A DNA stretch of 64,000 bases from Chiridota heheva (lineage: Eukaryota > Echinodermata > Holothuroidea > Apodida > Chiridotidae). How positions within the stretch are numbered: position 1 is the stretch's first letter; every line of letters starts with the position of its first letter. Shown here in pieces: positions 1 through 37,660 of the stretch. The position numbers and the translations under genes are program-made. The DNA lies in NCBI GenBank assembly GCA_020152595.1, contig JAIGNY010002171.1:776001-840000 (forward strand). Reading direction: 5' to 3'. The notes beneath the pieces were generated by a model that saw only the letters and a program-made list of their open reading frames with translations, searched no databases and was not told the DNA's origin.

Positions 1-24890
<24,890 letters not shown>

Positions 24891-25120
24891 TTCAGATATA
24901 CTTCACTGAGCTTCATAAGATGAAAAAGTAATTATTTCTTCCTTTACACATGTGATATCACATCAGCGCGACAAATTCAGTGTCACTGTCAGAAAACTTC
25001 AAATTTCCGCTCGGCCGCTGTGCTTGTTAAAACTAAAAGGTGGTTATCCGTTATTACGCAAACGCTAAAAGATAATGTAACTTATAAGATCAGAACTTGA
25101 AACTATGTAACTTGTAAGCA
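24891..25120 (-). promoter_or_regulatory. Likely MASTL 5' UTR and promoter
   Basis: The only GC-richer, repeat-free stretch just upstream of exon 1. On the minus strand it contains GCGGAAATTTGAA (24998-25010), which resembles the CDE/CHR pair of G2/M genes (GCGG plus TTTGAA, here 3 nt apart against the usual 4), and TGTCGCGC (24966-24973), close to an E2F site. Position and motif types suit a mitotic kinase, but this is inference from short motifs. Confidence 0.4.
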
Positions 25121-25344
25121 CAATGATGATTGCAAAGGTCCAGCAACTAAGATCAGGAAATCAGAAGCCTCCATAGGCAGAGCAGTAATTTTTTGTCAAG
25201 TAGTTTTAAAAGTGCATAGGTGTATCGGAAGGAACTCGGGGCAAGAGGAGGGAGGGACCTGGGGGGGAATTAACTGAGGGCACTTTTTTGCAATAATTGA
25301 AGGGCACTTTTCATATAAAAAGGGGCACTTTTGTCAGTTTTCGT

Positions 25345-25685
<341 letters not shown>

Positions 25686-25689
25686 TCGT

Positions 25690-28346
25690 GGAGAACATTC
25701 CCCCTGGCTCCCGCTTCCTACACGTATATGGTTTGAGCATAGACGGGATTTGGGGGAAGCACGGAGGCACTTGCCCCACCCAAACATTTTTTCTTCAAAT
25801 GTATACTTTGTTGTATCTTAGCGTGATTTTTTAACTTAAACTCACTAAAATAGGACCTTGTTTTAGTGTGTGAGCCACCCCAAATTTTACATGTGGCATC
25901 TTTGAACTTGAACCCAGGATAAATGACTATTTTACTAATAATGAGGACCATACCCTTGCCCTGGAAAGACATGACTTCTCTCATCTTCTCTTCATAGTTT
26001 AAAAATTGCTCCTTAACAAAGGAATTTTTTTTTCAAATGAAGGACAAGTCGCTTTATTATATAACTAATCTTTTTATTGACAAATTGAAGAAAGTAGCCC
26101 AAACATTTAGTCAATTGATATGTGCAAGCAACCAATTTCAATAGGGGCACCTTTAATTTGGGACTGGAGAAAAAATTACAATGGGGGCCCTATAGCCACT
26201 GACTTCCTGAAGACTAAATGATTGTGGGGTAACTTGTATAATAAATTCCGATTCACCAAGTTCAATTGAATTTATGCAGCTGAAATTTTTATAGAAATCG
26301 TACTGAACCATTCTAAAAAACCATTATGTGCTTTTAATATTGTTTGGGACATTCAATATTTCGAGTGATGATCTTGTACAATTGACTAAGTGTGATCTAA
26401 ATGTTTCCGATTTCGATATTTTTTGTAGATCTTGCATAGTATGAACGTTTCCTATTTTCTTGAATTAGGTCATATATCTTGATGTAATTGAGAACTATAC
26501 ATATACTTTACGTATACAGCTTTCATAATACTTCAGTCGAAAAGTGGCCTTCAGGTCCACCCCTCCGCTCCTCCCCACCCCTGCCTCCTTTTCCCTTTCC
26601 GGGGTTCAAATATCTTCCACCGCCTTTGGGTGAGGGGACATAAGGAAATACTTTTCCTCTACAAAGTTGGGGGACAATGTTTTTTTAAAAACTTCCCGGT
26701 ATGTTTTTGAAAGTGTGTGTGCGCCCGGGGGACTGCGGGGAAGGGGAGGAGAGTGGGAGAGACGAATAGACATTTTCGCAAACTGGGGCAAACACAATAC
26801 AATTTTCCGAATCCAAGCTATTTCCATGCCTGACTGCAGTACGGTGTACATTTTTATTCCCCAACCAAGCGGGCCCCATACCCACGCCACCGGAAACGTT
26901 TGGGACAATTTTGGAACAATTTGCTGCGAACTCTAAATAGGCCTTCAAGTTATTAAAACATATTTCCTATTTTCTAAATTTAGTTATCATTTTTCCTCAA
27001 AACACTAGAAATTTTTGCTTTTCAAAAATAATAGGATCGTAATTCATAATTTAGAAAAAGGTAATCGGTATTTGGAAATTTTGGTATAGCAGTTAGATTT
27101 CCATTGTATTTTAGGTTTCCATTGCAATGCGCTTTGAGTTTGCATACTTTGCATACTTGCAGACTTGCGTATAGAAAAGCGATATATAAAAATCAAGAAT
27201 TACTGGTGAGATAACATACCAGAAAATCCCTCTTTTGCCTCTGTGACCTGCTAGAAGAAGGTATAGACACTGACATAGAAATGCGATATTGTTTTCACTG
27301 GCAAATGGCAGGATTGAGTGCACATGTAACTATTATAACATCCCTGGAACAACTGAGCTCTAATACCGGTTGTTTTTTATCTGTTCATCAGGATTACCGA
27401 AACATTCAACATCTGTATTGTGCAAATTATATCTTCTCGACTTTTCAGAAGTTTCCTGCCCGAGGAGCAGGATATACAGTACGTCGCCCAAGAATGTTTT
27501 CACTCGCCCCCCGTCCGCGCGCCTAAGGGGATGACAAAGAGTATGTGTAAGTCCACCAGGCTCAACTATGCATGCTAAAGACAGCTGAGATGCAGGCACG
27601 TAGCCAGATCTGACGATTTGTGGGGAGGCGGGCATATTTTGTAGAGGCACATTTGGACGACAGCTCTGATGAAATATCTCACTTGTTTTTGACGTTACCA
27701 ATGGTACCATTCCACGCAATTTTGGGATGTAACCAGAGCCGTAAGAAGCAGGAAGGGGGTGAGGGGAAGGGGGTGGCAGTTTGCCTCTTGGGAGGATTTC
27801 ACCTTCCCGGCTGATTACTTTCCTCCACTTGGGGGTAAAATTGAGAAATTATTGATAAAGTCAAATTGATAAAATAAGGTAAAACGAAAGTAAAATTACG
27901 TAAAACTGAAGACAAATTCGGTTAAATTTTAACAGCAATAACAAAAAATTAGCAACATTTCCCAGAAATCGAGAAAATTTCCCAAAAGTGAAAGAAATTT
28001 CCCGCCCTCCCCTTCGTGCATGCCTTGGCAACGTTCTTGCTTAAATTTAATAATCACGTTACTAAAAGCAAAAAGAAAAAAAAATCACTCTGAAAAAGAG
28101 TTGCGGACCCAATATTAAAACATTTTTTTTTTGAATGAGCTTCATTCATAAATTAAACTACAGGATCATTAATAAATCTGAAAAAAGCATGATGCTAATC
28201 ATCATTCAGTTAATTACATCTGTATTTTCTCATACCATTGTTTTCTGTCGTGTCCCTCAGGAAGCGACAGGGCTATTATTGTAAACTCCATGCTCAAAAT
28301 CCGCCATCTTTTAATTGAGAACTATATGTTAGATTTTATTAAAGAA
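25690..28346. other. Intergenic, decayed repeat fragments, no gene seen
   Basis: 25690-25830 resembles the interior of the hAT-like family (compare 20200-20410 and, inverted, 54640-54800: TTTGGGGGA..ACTTGCCCC, CAAATGTATACTT), and this block hosts the SINE. 26540-26760 is GC-rich without a conserved frame. 27590-27830 has a GGCACGTAGCCAGATCTG motif like ends of known transposons. Otherwise AT-rich. Confidence 0.45.
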
Positions 28347-28569
28347 GCGCTAGACCGAAAGTGAGGGCGCTAGTTTTGGGGTATTTCGCAGATATATTAT
28401 CCACAAAAGATCAATAAACTTCATGTCTCCGTAACCCACAGAGGACGTGAGGGCAAAGGTTAGTAGAATATTCACATTAACCAGAAAATTGCTATACTGT
28501 TGCGTGCTAGATAAACATTTGATTTTTTAGGGACCCTAAAATAATGCGCCCTCACTTTCAGTCTAGTGC
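28347..28569. mobile_element. 223-bp MITE with 24-bp inverted ends
   Basis: The end GCGCTAGACCGAAAGTGAGG plus GCGC matches the complement of the right end (GCACTAGACTGAAAGTGAGG plus GCGC) at 22 of 24. No coding sequence. The target duplication is unclear, so the superfamily is not assigned. Confidence 0.7.
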
Positions 28570-29754
28570 AACTTTAGATAAAGAGAATGTGGACTTCAAA
28601 GTAAATGCTATTTATTGAAGGTTGTAATTTAATGGTTACAATCAATTTCAGCAATGCTAATTACGAAGAACAACATTTCTCGCAAAATGTCATGTAAATT
28701 GGCAACGTTCAGTGAGGAATGTAGACTTAAACTTCCGGTGCCAATCCAATAATCTAATAGCCAGGTCTCAAAAGTGATATGAAGAATGGTATTATTTAGG
28801 CATTTTTACTGTTTCAGAAACATATTTAATAGAAAATATTTTGTACACCAAAATATTTTGTGAAGAGTCACAAGGAGAAAGTGAAGGAGAATAATATTAT
28901 TTTAAATTTTAAATGAGTGAGGCTAGTCTCACCGGATGTAGTCAGATAAACACCTCACTCGGTAGGCACTACATGCTATCATGGAGCTATTAACTGACAT
29001 GATGCGAGGCAATATTTGCAGTACTTGCGTAGCTTTCGTATTAATTTTCACGTTTTTGGTTTGTTTTTCCCACTTTTTCTTATTCATTTATCCGATGTTA
29101 ATTTATTGGCCCAACGCGTGTCTCACGTACAAAAACGAGGGCGTGGTACAGACCTTGGGAGCTTATGACACTTCAGCCACACCCCAATTCTGATATCAAC
29201 TATTAAGTTGACCCCATGGCATGTGCCAAACCCAGCTTGGTACAATCCATGAATTCCAAAATACGTAAGTTATTGGAAAGATTTACTCTCTTGTACATGT
29301 TGTAACAGCCTTGTTCAGATTAGCACATGTCAGGAATTTCAGATCCAACCAATTTGATAATGACCATTTCCGCAGAGATAGCAAAACTATTTAATGTAAA
29401 TCAATGTATTATGATGCTGGTATTCGTTGTGTCAACGATTTACTCGATGACGACAGTAATTTGAAAAACAGCATTTATGATCCACCTTCAAGGAAGAAAT
29501 GGAATGACAAATTATGATCTGATATTAACCAAAAAATTGGTTTGATATCAATTTACGTCCTTCCTTATCTACGCATGACACTAAGCTCCAGTGGTTCCGA
29601 TATCGGCTTACCAACCGCATTCTTATAGTTGCAAAAGTAAAAAAAGAAAAAGAAAAAAGATTAAACATAAAGGATATCGATCGATTTTTGTTCTTTTTGC
29701 CAGACTGAAGTTAAACTTTTCGTGTGTGTTTTATAACTGTAATGTTGTTTATCT
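28570..29754. other. Intergenic, no gene recognised
   Basis: Contains a fragment near 28945-28980 (AGATAAACACCTCACTCGGT) related to 52945-52985 and, inverted, 63190-63240, so part of a dispersed repeat. A 70-codon hydrophobic frame from 28981 starts inside this repeat and is not supported as a gene. Confidence 0.45.
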
Positions 29755-32280
29755 GTTCTGGGCCCATTTTAAGGGCCCCTGATGGCCTCAATCCATATGG
29801 CACACATATCAAATTATTCCTTGCATCTTGAGATCCTATAAGTATATGCGGGTATATTTGTGCACAACCTAAATTAGGAGCCCCAGGGCACCCAACTGCC
29901 CAAGGACCGCAAAATCCAAATAAGACAAAAATATATAAATGACCACATAATATGCCATGTAGGCCCATTTTTTAGGGCCCTTGACAGTTTCAATCCCTAT
30001 GGCACATATGTATCAAATACATGAGCCCCAGGGCACCCAACTACTGAACCCCACCCCAAAAAAAAAAAAATGATCGCATAAATGACCACTTTGGCCCATT
30101 TTTGAAGGTCTCTGAAGGCTTCATTTCATATAGCACAAATATCAAATTATTCCTGGGATTTGGGGGTCCCACATGTATATGTGGGTATGTTGGTCCACAA
30201 GCTATTTTGAGCCAGGCCTTACCCAATGGCCGAAAGTACCCAAGGGCCGAAAACCCTGAATTACACAAATTGACCAGATAATATGCCATTTGGGCCCATT
30301 TTAAGGGTGCCAGACGGCTTTAATCCATTTATTGTACATATATTGTAAATAAGTTTGTTTAGACTAAGCCAATGCTCAAAATTATATTTCTATCTGGAAT
30401 TTCGTAGTCCACCTCTTGGGGCAACACAAAAATGCATCAATCTGTAGAGAATAACTTAAATTGATAAACTAAAAGATTCCACCAAAATTTCTTGCACGTT
30501 AAGGAGTAATTAACCAAAAAATTGTTAATTTGATGATTTTTTAATATTCAACAGATTAAAAATGATAAGAAAATGAATGTAAAATAGTTCATATTCGCTT
30601 CCTTTCTACAATGTGTCAAAGAAAAAATTACTGACTAACTGCATAATCAGTGCCATTGCTTGGTCCAAAGGTTCAAGTCACAAAATCAGTGACTTGGTGG
30701 CAGTCTTTGGCACTTTTAATGGCCAAAAAGACCGTTTTTATAATAGAGGGCGCCTTTATGTCAAATTAGCATTTTTGTTGTTGTTAATTACTCCTTAACG
30801 TGGGGCTCCCATAGTTCGTGGACCATATACCCGCATATTCAGGTGGAACCCCAAGATCCCAGGAATAATTCGATTTATGTGCCATATGGATTGAAGCCGT
30901 CGACACTCTAAAATAGGCCTAAATGGTATATTATATGGTTAATTTGTTTTTAAATTCAAAATTTTTGGTCCTTGGGTGTCCTGGGGCTCCTAAACTAGCT
31001 CGTGGACCAACATACCGCATATACACATAGGACCCCAAAATTCGAGGAATAACTGATGTATGTGTCATATGTATTGAAGCCGTCGGACACCCTCAAAAAT
31101 GGACCCAAATGGCATAATATCTAGTCAATTTGTGCAATTCGGGGTTTTCGGCCCTTGGGTTCCCAAAGTAGCTCATGGACCAACATACACGAATATAGAT
31201 GTGAGACCCCACACCTCTATGATTAATTTGATATATCTTAGATACCCATTGACCCCGTCAGGTACCCTCAAAAATGGGCCCAAGTGGAATGCTATGTGGT
31301 CAATTTTGTGAAATTTGGGGCTTATGGCACTTGTGACGTACCGCGGGGCTCCCAAACTAGCTCATGGACCCACATACCCGCAAATACACGTAGGACCCCA
31401 AGAAAATTTGATATATGTGCCATAGGGATTGAAGAAGTCAGGGACGCCTAAATGGGCCTATATGGTATATTGTGTGGCCATTCTTGTTTTTATTTAAGGT
31501 TTTCGGTCTTTGTGTGCCCTGGGGCTCCCAAGCTAGCTCGTGACTTTGGACGCCAAGATCCCAGGAAATATTTTAATATATGTGTCATATGGAATGAAGC
31601 CGTCCAGCACCTTCCAAAATAGGCCCAAATGGCATATCATTTGGTCAAATTGTGTAGATCGGGGTTTTCGGCCCTTGGGTTCCCGGGGGCTTCTAAACTA
31701 GCTCGTGGACCAACATACCCACATAAACTATTTGGATGCCAAGATCTCAGAATTTTTTTGATATAACTGCCACATGGATTGAAGCCGCCGGACACCCTCA
31801 AATATGGGCCCAAATGGAATATTATCTGGTCAATTTTGTGATCACATGTTGGTCCACGAGCTAGATTTTTCGCAAATCATAAGAAGGAGGACTTGCAAAT
31901 TTCATTTTTGTCCCAACAAACATACAAAAATGTGTGAATCTCTTACCACGGACCAAAAACTATTTGTAAAAGGGGAGGGAAAATTTCCCAAAAATGAAGG
32001 GAATTTCCTGAAAATTGAAGAAAACCTCTCAAAAATGATGAAAAGGACCCCAAAATAAAAGAAAATTTCTCACAAATTGAAGAAAACTTCTCGAAAATTC
32101 AAAAGAAAAAAAAAAACGAAAATAAAGGAAACTATTAGTTGGGTCTCACATCTATATTCAGGTATGTTGTTTTGGGAGCCCCAGGGCACCCAAGGGCCCA
32201 ACACCCTGAATCCAAATTGAATACAAAAATTGACCATATACTGATATAATACGAACTTTGGGCCTATTTCTGATATGGCT
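29755..32280. repeat. Inverted arrays of a roughly 130-200-bp repeat
   Basis: Four units in one direction (anchor GGCCCATTTTAAGGGCC and variants at 29761, 29961, 30092, 30292), then about six units in the opposite direction (anchors CTCAAAAATGGGCCCAA and variants at 30906, 31089, 31264, 31444, 31610, 31793, spacing about 166-183 bp), then one forward unit near 32160-32280. Units share GGGGCTCCCAAACTAGCTCG or its complement and ACATACCCGCATAT. No coding sequence. The layout matches the palindromic element at 22429-24265, but the sequence is unrelated. Confidence 0.85.
30495..30802. mobile_element. 308-bp MITE inserted at the centre of the inverted arrays
   Basis: Inverted ends CACGTTAAGGAGTAATTAAC and its near-perfect complement GTTAATTACTCCTTAACGTG bound the segment. 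An alternative reading is a TTAA target duplication with ends GGAGTAATTAAC. No coding capacity. Confidence 0.7.
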
Positions 32281-33900
32281 TCTTTTGTCCTGCCAATGCA
32301 TTGTTTAGTAGAGTGATAAGATTATGAATTATGTTGCTAGATTAATTGAATATTTATCGTTGTAGATATTCTGGTAATAAGGTTGATCTACGTGGTGCAT
32401 CAATTTTTATTTAAAATACTACAGTATTGAAAAGTACATTGCCGTTATCAAATCTTCGAGAAGTTCGATGGTAATTGGAGGGTATGGAATTTTTTTTTTT
32501 CTTTAAATGAAATCGATTTATGGATAATGATTAATGATGAGAGTATACGGATTTAATGAACTGATGTATTACATTTGTTATGTTTAAGAAATCAACTGCA
32601 ATTGTAAGTCCATTGTTGAGTAATAACCAGCAAGAACAAATAATTGAAGAATAATGGAAGAGGCGAAGACGAGCCAATTATTCTTTTTCATTATATTTAG
32701 GCAAGCCGATTACCAAGAATGGGCAAGTAGAGTATTATTTCTAACACCATAAAATGAAAATATTTTGCAATTATTTGGCAAAAAATGAATAAAAACAAGA
32801 CAAAATTGAAATATTATTTTTGATGAAATTAGACATTCACATAAGATCATACAAACAGAAACCACAAGTAATTTGTGATTAAATGATACTATTGCTTATG
32901 AATAAACAAATTAGATAGCTTGCCCATATGCTGTATGTGTGATGACATTTTTGACCGACGCGATCGATCAACCAAGAATGGTTACTTTTTTTTCCCAAGA
33001 AAGAAAGATATCATATTGCTTCTGTCAGGGTTTATTCATGTTTAAGATAATTTACAATAACATTTCGACTTAAAAATTACAGGGCTACCTTTTAGATAGC
33101 GATAGTATATCTGGAAAATACAATAATAGCACCAACTATCATTTAAAGTTCTTGAAACAAATCTGAGGGCCCAATTGCCATGTTGAGAACATTTTACCCC
33201 ATAGGTCACCTGCATGATATATAATTGTGGGTTAATAAGATGCAAATTAGGGGCTTGAATATTTAGGAATGATGGAAAATTTTAATTTGCATATGCAATA
33301 AGCCCGTTCGTTGAGTAATAACCAGACCGCTATATGCAAATAAGCCTAGTCAGCCAATCAGAAACCTAGCAAAAAATAACCGGGCAGTAGAGGTTATAGA
33401 TTATGCATATACGCAACGCAAATTTGCAGATTATTGAGAAAGAATGTAAATATAAAAGAGAATAATTATTAATTTAAAAACATTAAGTTTCCATCCACCT
33501 CACAGAATTTGCATAAATGTGCATTGGAAATAGGAATGCATAATTAGTGGCACCCTAGACTAATGGACTTTAAAAAAAAGTGGCAAAAAATGGAGGTGCG
33601 ACAAGCGGCTTTTAAAAAAATGCATCAGAACCAAAAAAACTTTGGTTTTCTGGTTGTTTTGTTTTAAGTCGTAATGCAAGATTTGTCAAGAAAATACCAT
33701 AACGCATGATGTTAACATTTTCATTCAACAGCCACAAGTTGTCATACTGCTGTGTATTTTGTCGGGGGTGCTGAAGATAACATTTCTTTCCACAACATCG
33801 GCTTAAACAAATGATTCCATGGATACCATGGATGTATGCCATTCCATGCTGATAGATATGGCTGCAAATCTAGAACAGATCTGTTCTTTAAAACAAAGGA
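32281..33900. other. Intergenic AT-rich stretch, no gene seen
   Basis: No conserved coding or RNA structure. The motif TTGAGTAATAACCAG occurs at 32615 and 33314. Polypurine runs lie near 31970-32130 just before it. Confidence 0.5.
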
Positions 33901-33959
33901 CAAAAACTTCAGTTATCAAAGGCTTGAGTGAGATCTGCTAATGATCTCCTTTGCCTTAA

Positions 33960-34920
33960 AATTTAAGGTGATGTGCCCTCACTATGGCGTAACATATTTT
34001 ATAATCGTACAGGTCCGAGGTTTCTTGATTTGGACATGAATAACATATTATCCATTGCAGAGAAACAACCAAGTGTTCTGTCAAATCTGAGTGTCTGGAA
34101 GCCGCGAAATGTCTACAAAACAAAGACGTCAGTTACAACTATATTACTGGGATTTATAAAAGTGTTTTTTATAACACTCCCATCTTCAATATCTGGATAT
34201 TGCTCCCGAGTCACAAGCCTTTAGTGGCGTTCCATTCGGAAATATTGCATAATCTCCAAAACCTCAAATTTATTGATGTGGATGATTATTTGAGTGTTCT
34301 AACACCCGTTCTATAGTTAACTTTTGCTTACCACCAAATCCTACAACATATAAGGTTATCAGGGTCCAGATTGGAGGACAATGACATGTTGTCGTTATGC
34401 AACATGAATATGCTGAAACATTTGGACTTACCACATAATTGATTACAAAATACTCGAAGGAAACATTTTAGAAAAATGAATAGTTTAGAATACCTCTTAT
34501 CGTAAGCAAATTTCATCACATACGATGAAGGATCATTTGAAACAACTTCTATGTTTAGATCTGGCGGGCAATTTGCTGCAAGAACTACCTACACAAATAT
34601 TAATAAATTTGCAAAATCTCATATTTCTTGAAAATGCTTACAACAAATCCATAGTTTTACCTTCAAAACAATGTCATATTTACCACAAAGTGCCGGTATC
34701 AAGAGTTTTCCCAATAAACTGGCAATGGGATTGCAATCTATTGTGAGTAAAAAATGTTACTTCATTGACATACAATCAGTTTCATATCTAGGCGGATTTT
34801 TTACACTTTCTCTTTCGTTTTGTCAAGTTTAATAGGATTGTTTGATAGATTGAAAACCAAGCTGATTTCAACAATAATTCCTGAATTACATAACCTATCT
34901 CAAGTAAGCGACATGTACAA
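33960..34920 (+). pseudogene. Decayed leucine-rich-repeat receptor (Toll-like?) pseudogene
   Basis: LRR-type fragments appear in order but in different frames with stops between them: FYNRTGPRFLDLDMNN (about 33995), DVSYNYITGIYKSVFYNTP (about 34128), LQNLKFIDVDD (about 34255), MNMLKHLDLPHN (about 34406), LEYLLS (about 34486) and LKQLLCLDLAGNLLQELP (about 34534). The order and spacing of LxxLDLxxN motifs fit the ectodomain of an LRR receptor such as a Toll-like receptor. No signal peptide, transmembrane segment or TIR domain is clear. Several frameshifts and stops mean it is not functional. Confidence 0.65.
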
Positions 34921-35079
34921 GACCTCTAATCATATTGCTTACCTATATATCAACCCAGAGTAGTCTGGTAGTTGGAAATACAATGTCCGATTGCAAGTTG
35001 TGCACCTCCATTAATTTCTTAAACGTTCCCACTTTCCGCGTGGAATCACCACAGCTGGATGAAATGGACTCACTGATTT

Positions 35080-35236
35080 CATCTTTCCATTCGACGGACT
35101 TGGTTATCCTCTTTATGCCCTGTGGCCTCAACAATACTTCGCCATCTTATCTGGTCCTGTACAGCAGCCTGCGCTCCTCCCCAAGAAAAGCCCATCTCTT
35201 TCAATTCCTCATCAAATGCTCTCCGCCAGGTGTTTT
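35080..35236 (-). mobile_element. LINE C-terminal fragment
   Basis: The minus frame reads TWRRAFDEELKEMGFSWGGA, then QDQIRWRSIVEATGHKED and a stop. This is the typical last segment of retrotransposon polyproteins (TWRR..EEL..GxSW..A..D..RWR). Only this short tail is present. Confidence 0.6.
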
Positions 35237-36005
35237 TAGTCTACTTTTTTTTCAAGTCAAGACAAGTCACTTTTTGGCAAGTTAAGTCAGGTCAAGTCAC
35301 AAGCTATTTGTTTTCAAGTCAAGTCAAGTTACATGTCATTTTCTGGCAAGTCAAATCACAAGTTTAAAACTAAAGGCATTGTGATTTTCTGCTATGGTAT
35401 AATACAATTGCATATATTTGTACTTAACCAGGAGATGTCCCAAATAACACCTTCCTCATCTAACACATGTTTGCTGACAAGTTTCACTGGCAGTGCACTC
35501 TTTTCAACAATGCTAAACACTTAAAAGTAAAACCTGGGTCTTTATAGGGCAACCCAAGAAAAAAGCTAATGCCAGTTCTAGTCTAAAAGTAGAAACAAAC
35601 AAAGACAAAAAACTCATTATAGACCGATCAAGGTGAACAGCAGTTCAATGGGGCACACAAACAAGTTGCAGACAGTGGCAAAGCTGAAGTTTCAGGTTAT
35701 GTGGTCAAAATCAGTGCCATGATTTTTAAATATTTCTCACTTCCTAACTTTAATCGATATGCTAAAGAGCAAAAAAGGTCATCAGAATAATTAGTGAACA
35801 AATGTGGGGCTTTTGAAAACATTTCTGAACACCTGCAATATATGAACCTTAGATCCAGGGCGAGCAGTGCAAGTTTTGAATGCAGGGGTGCACGTAAGCA
35901 ATTACCCACACACTCATTTAAATTACAAGAAAAGAAAGGAAATTTCCCCAAAATCGAAAAAACTGCCCCTAAGTAAAGATTTCCCCAAAAATGTCAAAAA
36001 CTTGG
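35237..36005. other. Intergenic, TCAAGTCAAG-rich patch, no gene
   Basis: 35255-35360 is a low-complexity patch built of CAAGTCA repeats directly after the LINE tail. The rest has AAAATTTCCCCAAAA-type runs also seen near 27960 and 31975. No coding unit is recognised. Confidence 0.45.
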
Positions 36006-36600
36006 TAGTATACGACAACACCAAACAAGAGAGCTCATTGTTTATGCAATCATAACGACAAGACTCGACATTGGAAACTCGCTTCTATATGGAATAACCA
36101 AATCCTCACTACAGCACCTGCAGATTATTGCAACATAACTTGTAACACTCTCAAAGAAACTTGATCACATTATTCCAGTTCTGAGATTTGCACTGCTTAC
36201 CAATTGAACAAAGAATTATATATTAACTAGGGCTTCTTGTGTATAAATCTCTTTATATGAGTGGCCCACAGTACCTATCGGAATGTGTTGATTTGTACTC
36301 TTTTAAACTAAATGGTCTTCAATCCTCTAAACTACTGCTTATACAGAGTTTTTCAAATACTCGGTGGGGAGACCGTTGTTTTGGCATCTCCTCTGGCTAA
36401 ATCTTGAAAAGTTTTCTATTACAAGTAGTAAAGTACGATCTGCTGTGATTAACTCTTTTAAGAATGGATGGAAGACATTTTCACACCTGAACTCTTTTAA
36501 AAACATTAAACTGTTTTGGTTGTTTTTATGCAAAGCGCTTTGAGAAACGTTTTGAACGTCATTTATGGGGGATACCGGCGCTTTATAAGAACGCGGATTG
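36006..36600 (+). mobile_element. 3' tail of an L2/CR1-type LINE
   Basis: A broken frame shows TRLDIGNSLLYGI, then YKSLYMSGPQYLSE, and SAVINSFKNGWKTFSHLNSF, matching the order of the C-terminal region of CR1/L2-like retrotransposons (LDYGNSLLYGLP, APxYLSEL, SFKSxLKTHLF). It is followed by GCGCTTTATAAGAACGCGGA and TTGATTGA, a usual 3' end. Multiple stops; 5' truncated. Confidence 0.7.
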
Positions 36601-37660
36601 ATTGACAAGCCATCGGATACCGTCCCACCTGAAATCCAGATGGCATCCCTACACATGCAATCCCACTCTGTCGCACATGCCATGCTATCCCCAAATGCCA
36701 ACATTCCCTGCCCCCTATGCCATCCCATCCTGTCCCAATGCCATGCCACGCCACCCTGTCCCACATGTCATGCCACCTTGTCACACATGCCCTGCCACCC
36801 CGTCCCACATGCCACCTAGTCCCACATGCCACCTAGTCCCACATGGCATCCCATCCTGTCTCACATTCAATGTCACCATCCCACCCTGATCCCAATTTCT
36901 ACATCTACCAACCATTAAGTGATCTTCTATCCAACATTCTTTCCTCTAACTCCCATCTCCAAACTTCTATCAACCTAATATGCCTTTTTCACCTAATGCC
37001 CTTAATCACCTACCAATCTCCATTCACATACCACCAATACCCAACTAACCCCCCACTCATTATCACTCCTGACATATCACACACAAAAACCATTAAACCC
37101 TCATCCCAATTCCTACATCTACCAATCATTATGTAATCTTCTATCCAACATTATTTCCTGCAACTCCCATCCCCTCACCTTTATCAACCTAACATTCCCC
37201 TTCACCTACCGCCCCCAATTCACCTATCAATCTGCATTCAACTATCACTCCTACCCACCCTCCACTCACCTTTTGTCATCCTCTCAGCTACAAAATATAC
37301 TATAAAGCAATACATTATTATTAATGCTGTTGTTTTCAAGTGTTGATGAGGGAAGGCTTCATTGTTTAATGATTCTCTCCTGCCAGACACAAATATTTCA
37401 ATTGCTATTCATGTCAGGAATCCATTTGTAGTAAGTTTTCTTTAAGGCGGAGTCTTCATTATATAAACTTCCTTTAAAGCAAGCCATCACAAATAGTTGG
37501 AATTCCATTCCAAGGGTAGAAATCTTTTGTTCCCAGTGAGTGCATGTAGTTGGACAGACAATGGATGTGGACAAACGGACAGACAAGTGGTAAAGATGCT
37601 ATATCCCCCCTTCACCAACTTCGCTGGCAAGGGGTCCGGGGATAATAAATGCAGACATGG
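36600..37660 (+). mobile_element. Dispersed element with internal minisatellite, copy 2
   Basis: The core (36625-36890) repeats CATGCCATCCCACCCTGTCC. It is followed by CCCAATTTCTACATCTACCA, TTCTATCCAACATT and CACCTACCA blocks (a partial internal duplication, 36895 and 37105), then the same right end as copy 1 (TAAAGATGCTATATCCCC, TTCACCAACTTCG). Same orientation as copy 1, and it abuts a LINE tail on the left. Confidence 0.65.

Noticed and set aside
28981-29193. 70-codon hydrophobic frame, possibly a small membrane protein
   Set aside because: It begins in a dispersed repeat also present near 52945 and 63200; no homologue recognised and no splice context.
35122-35367. Possible regulatory array of TCAAGTCA motifs
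   Set aside because: Low-complexity CAAGTCA run directly after a LINE tail; no nearby gene start.
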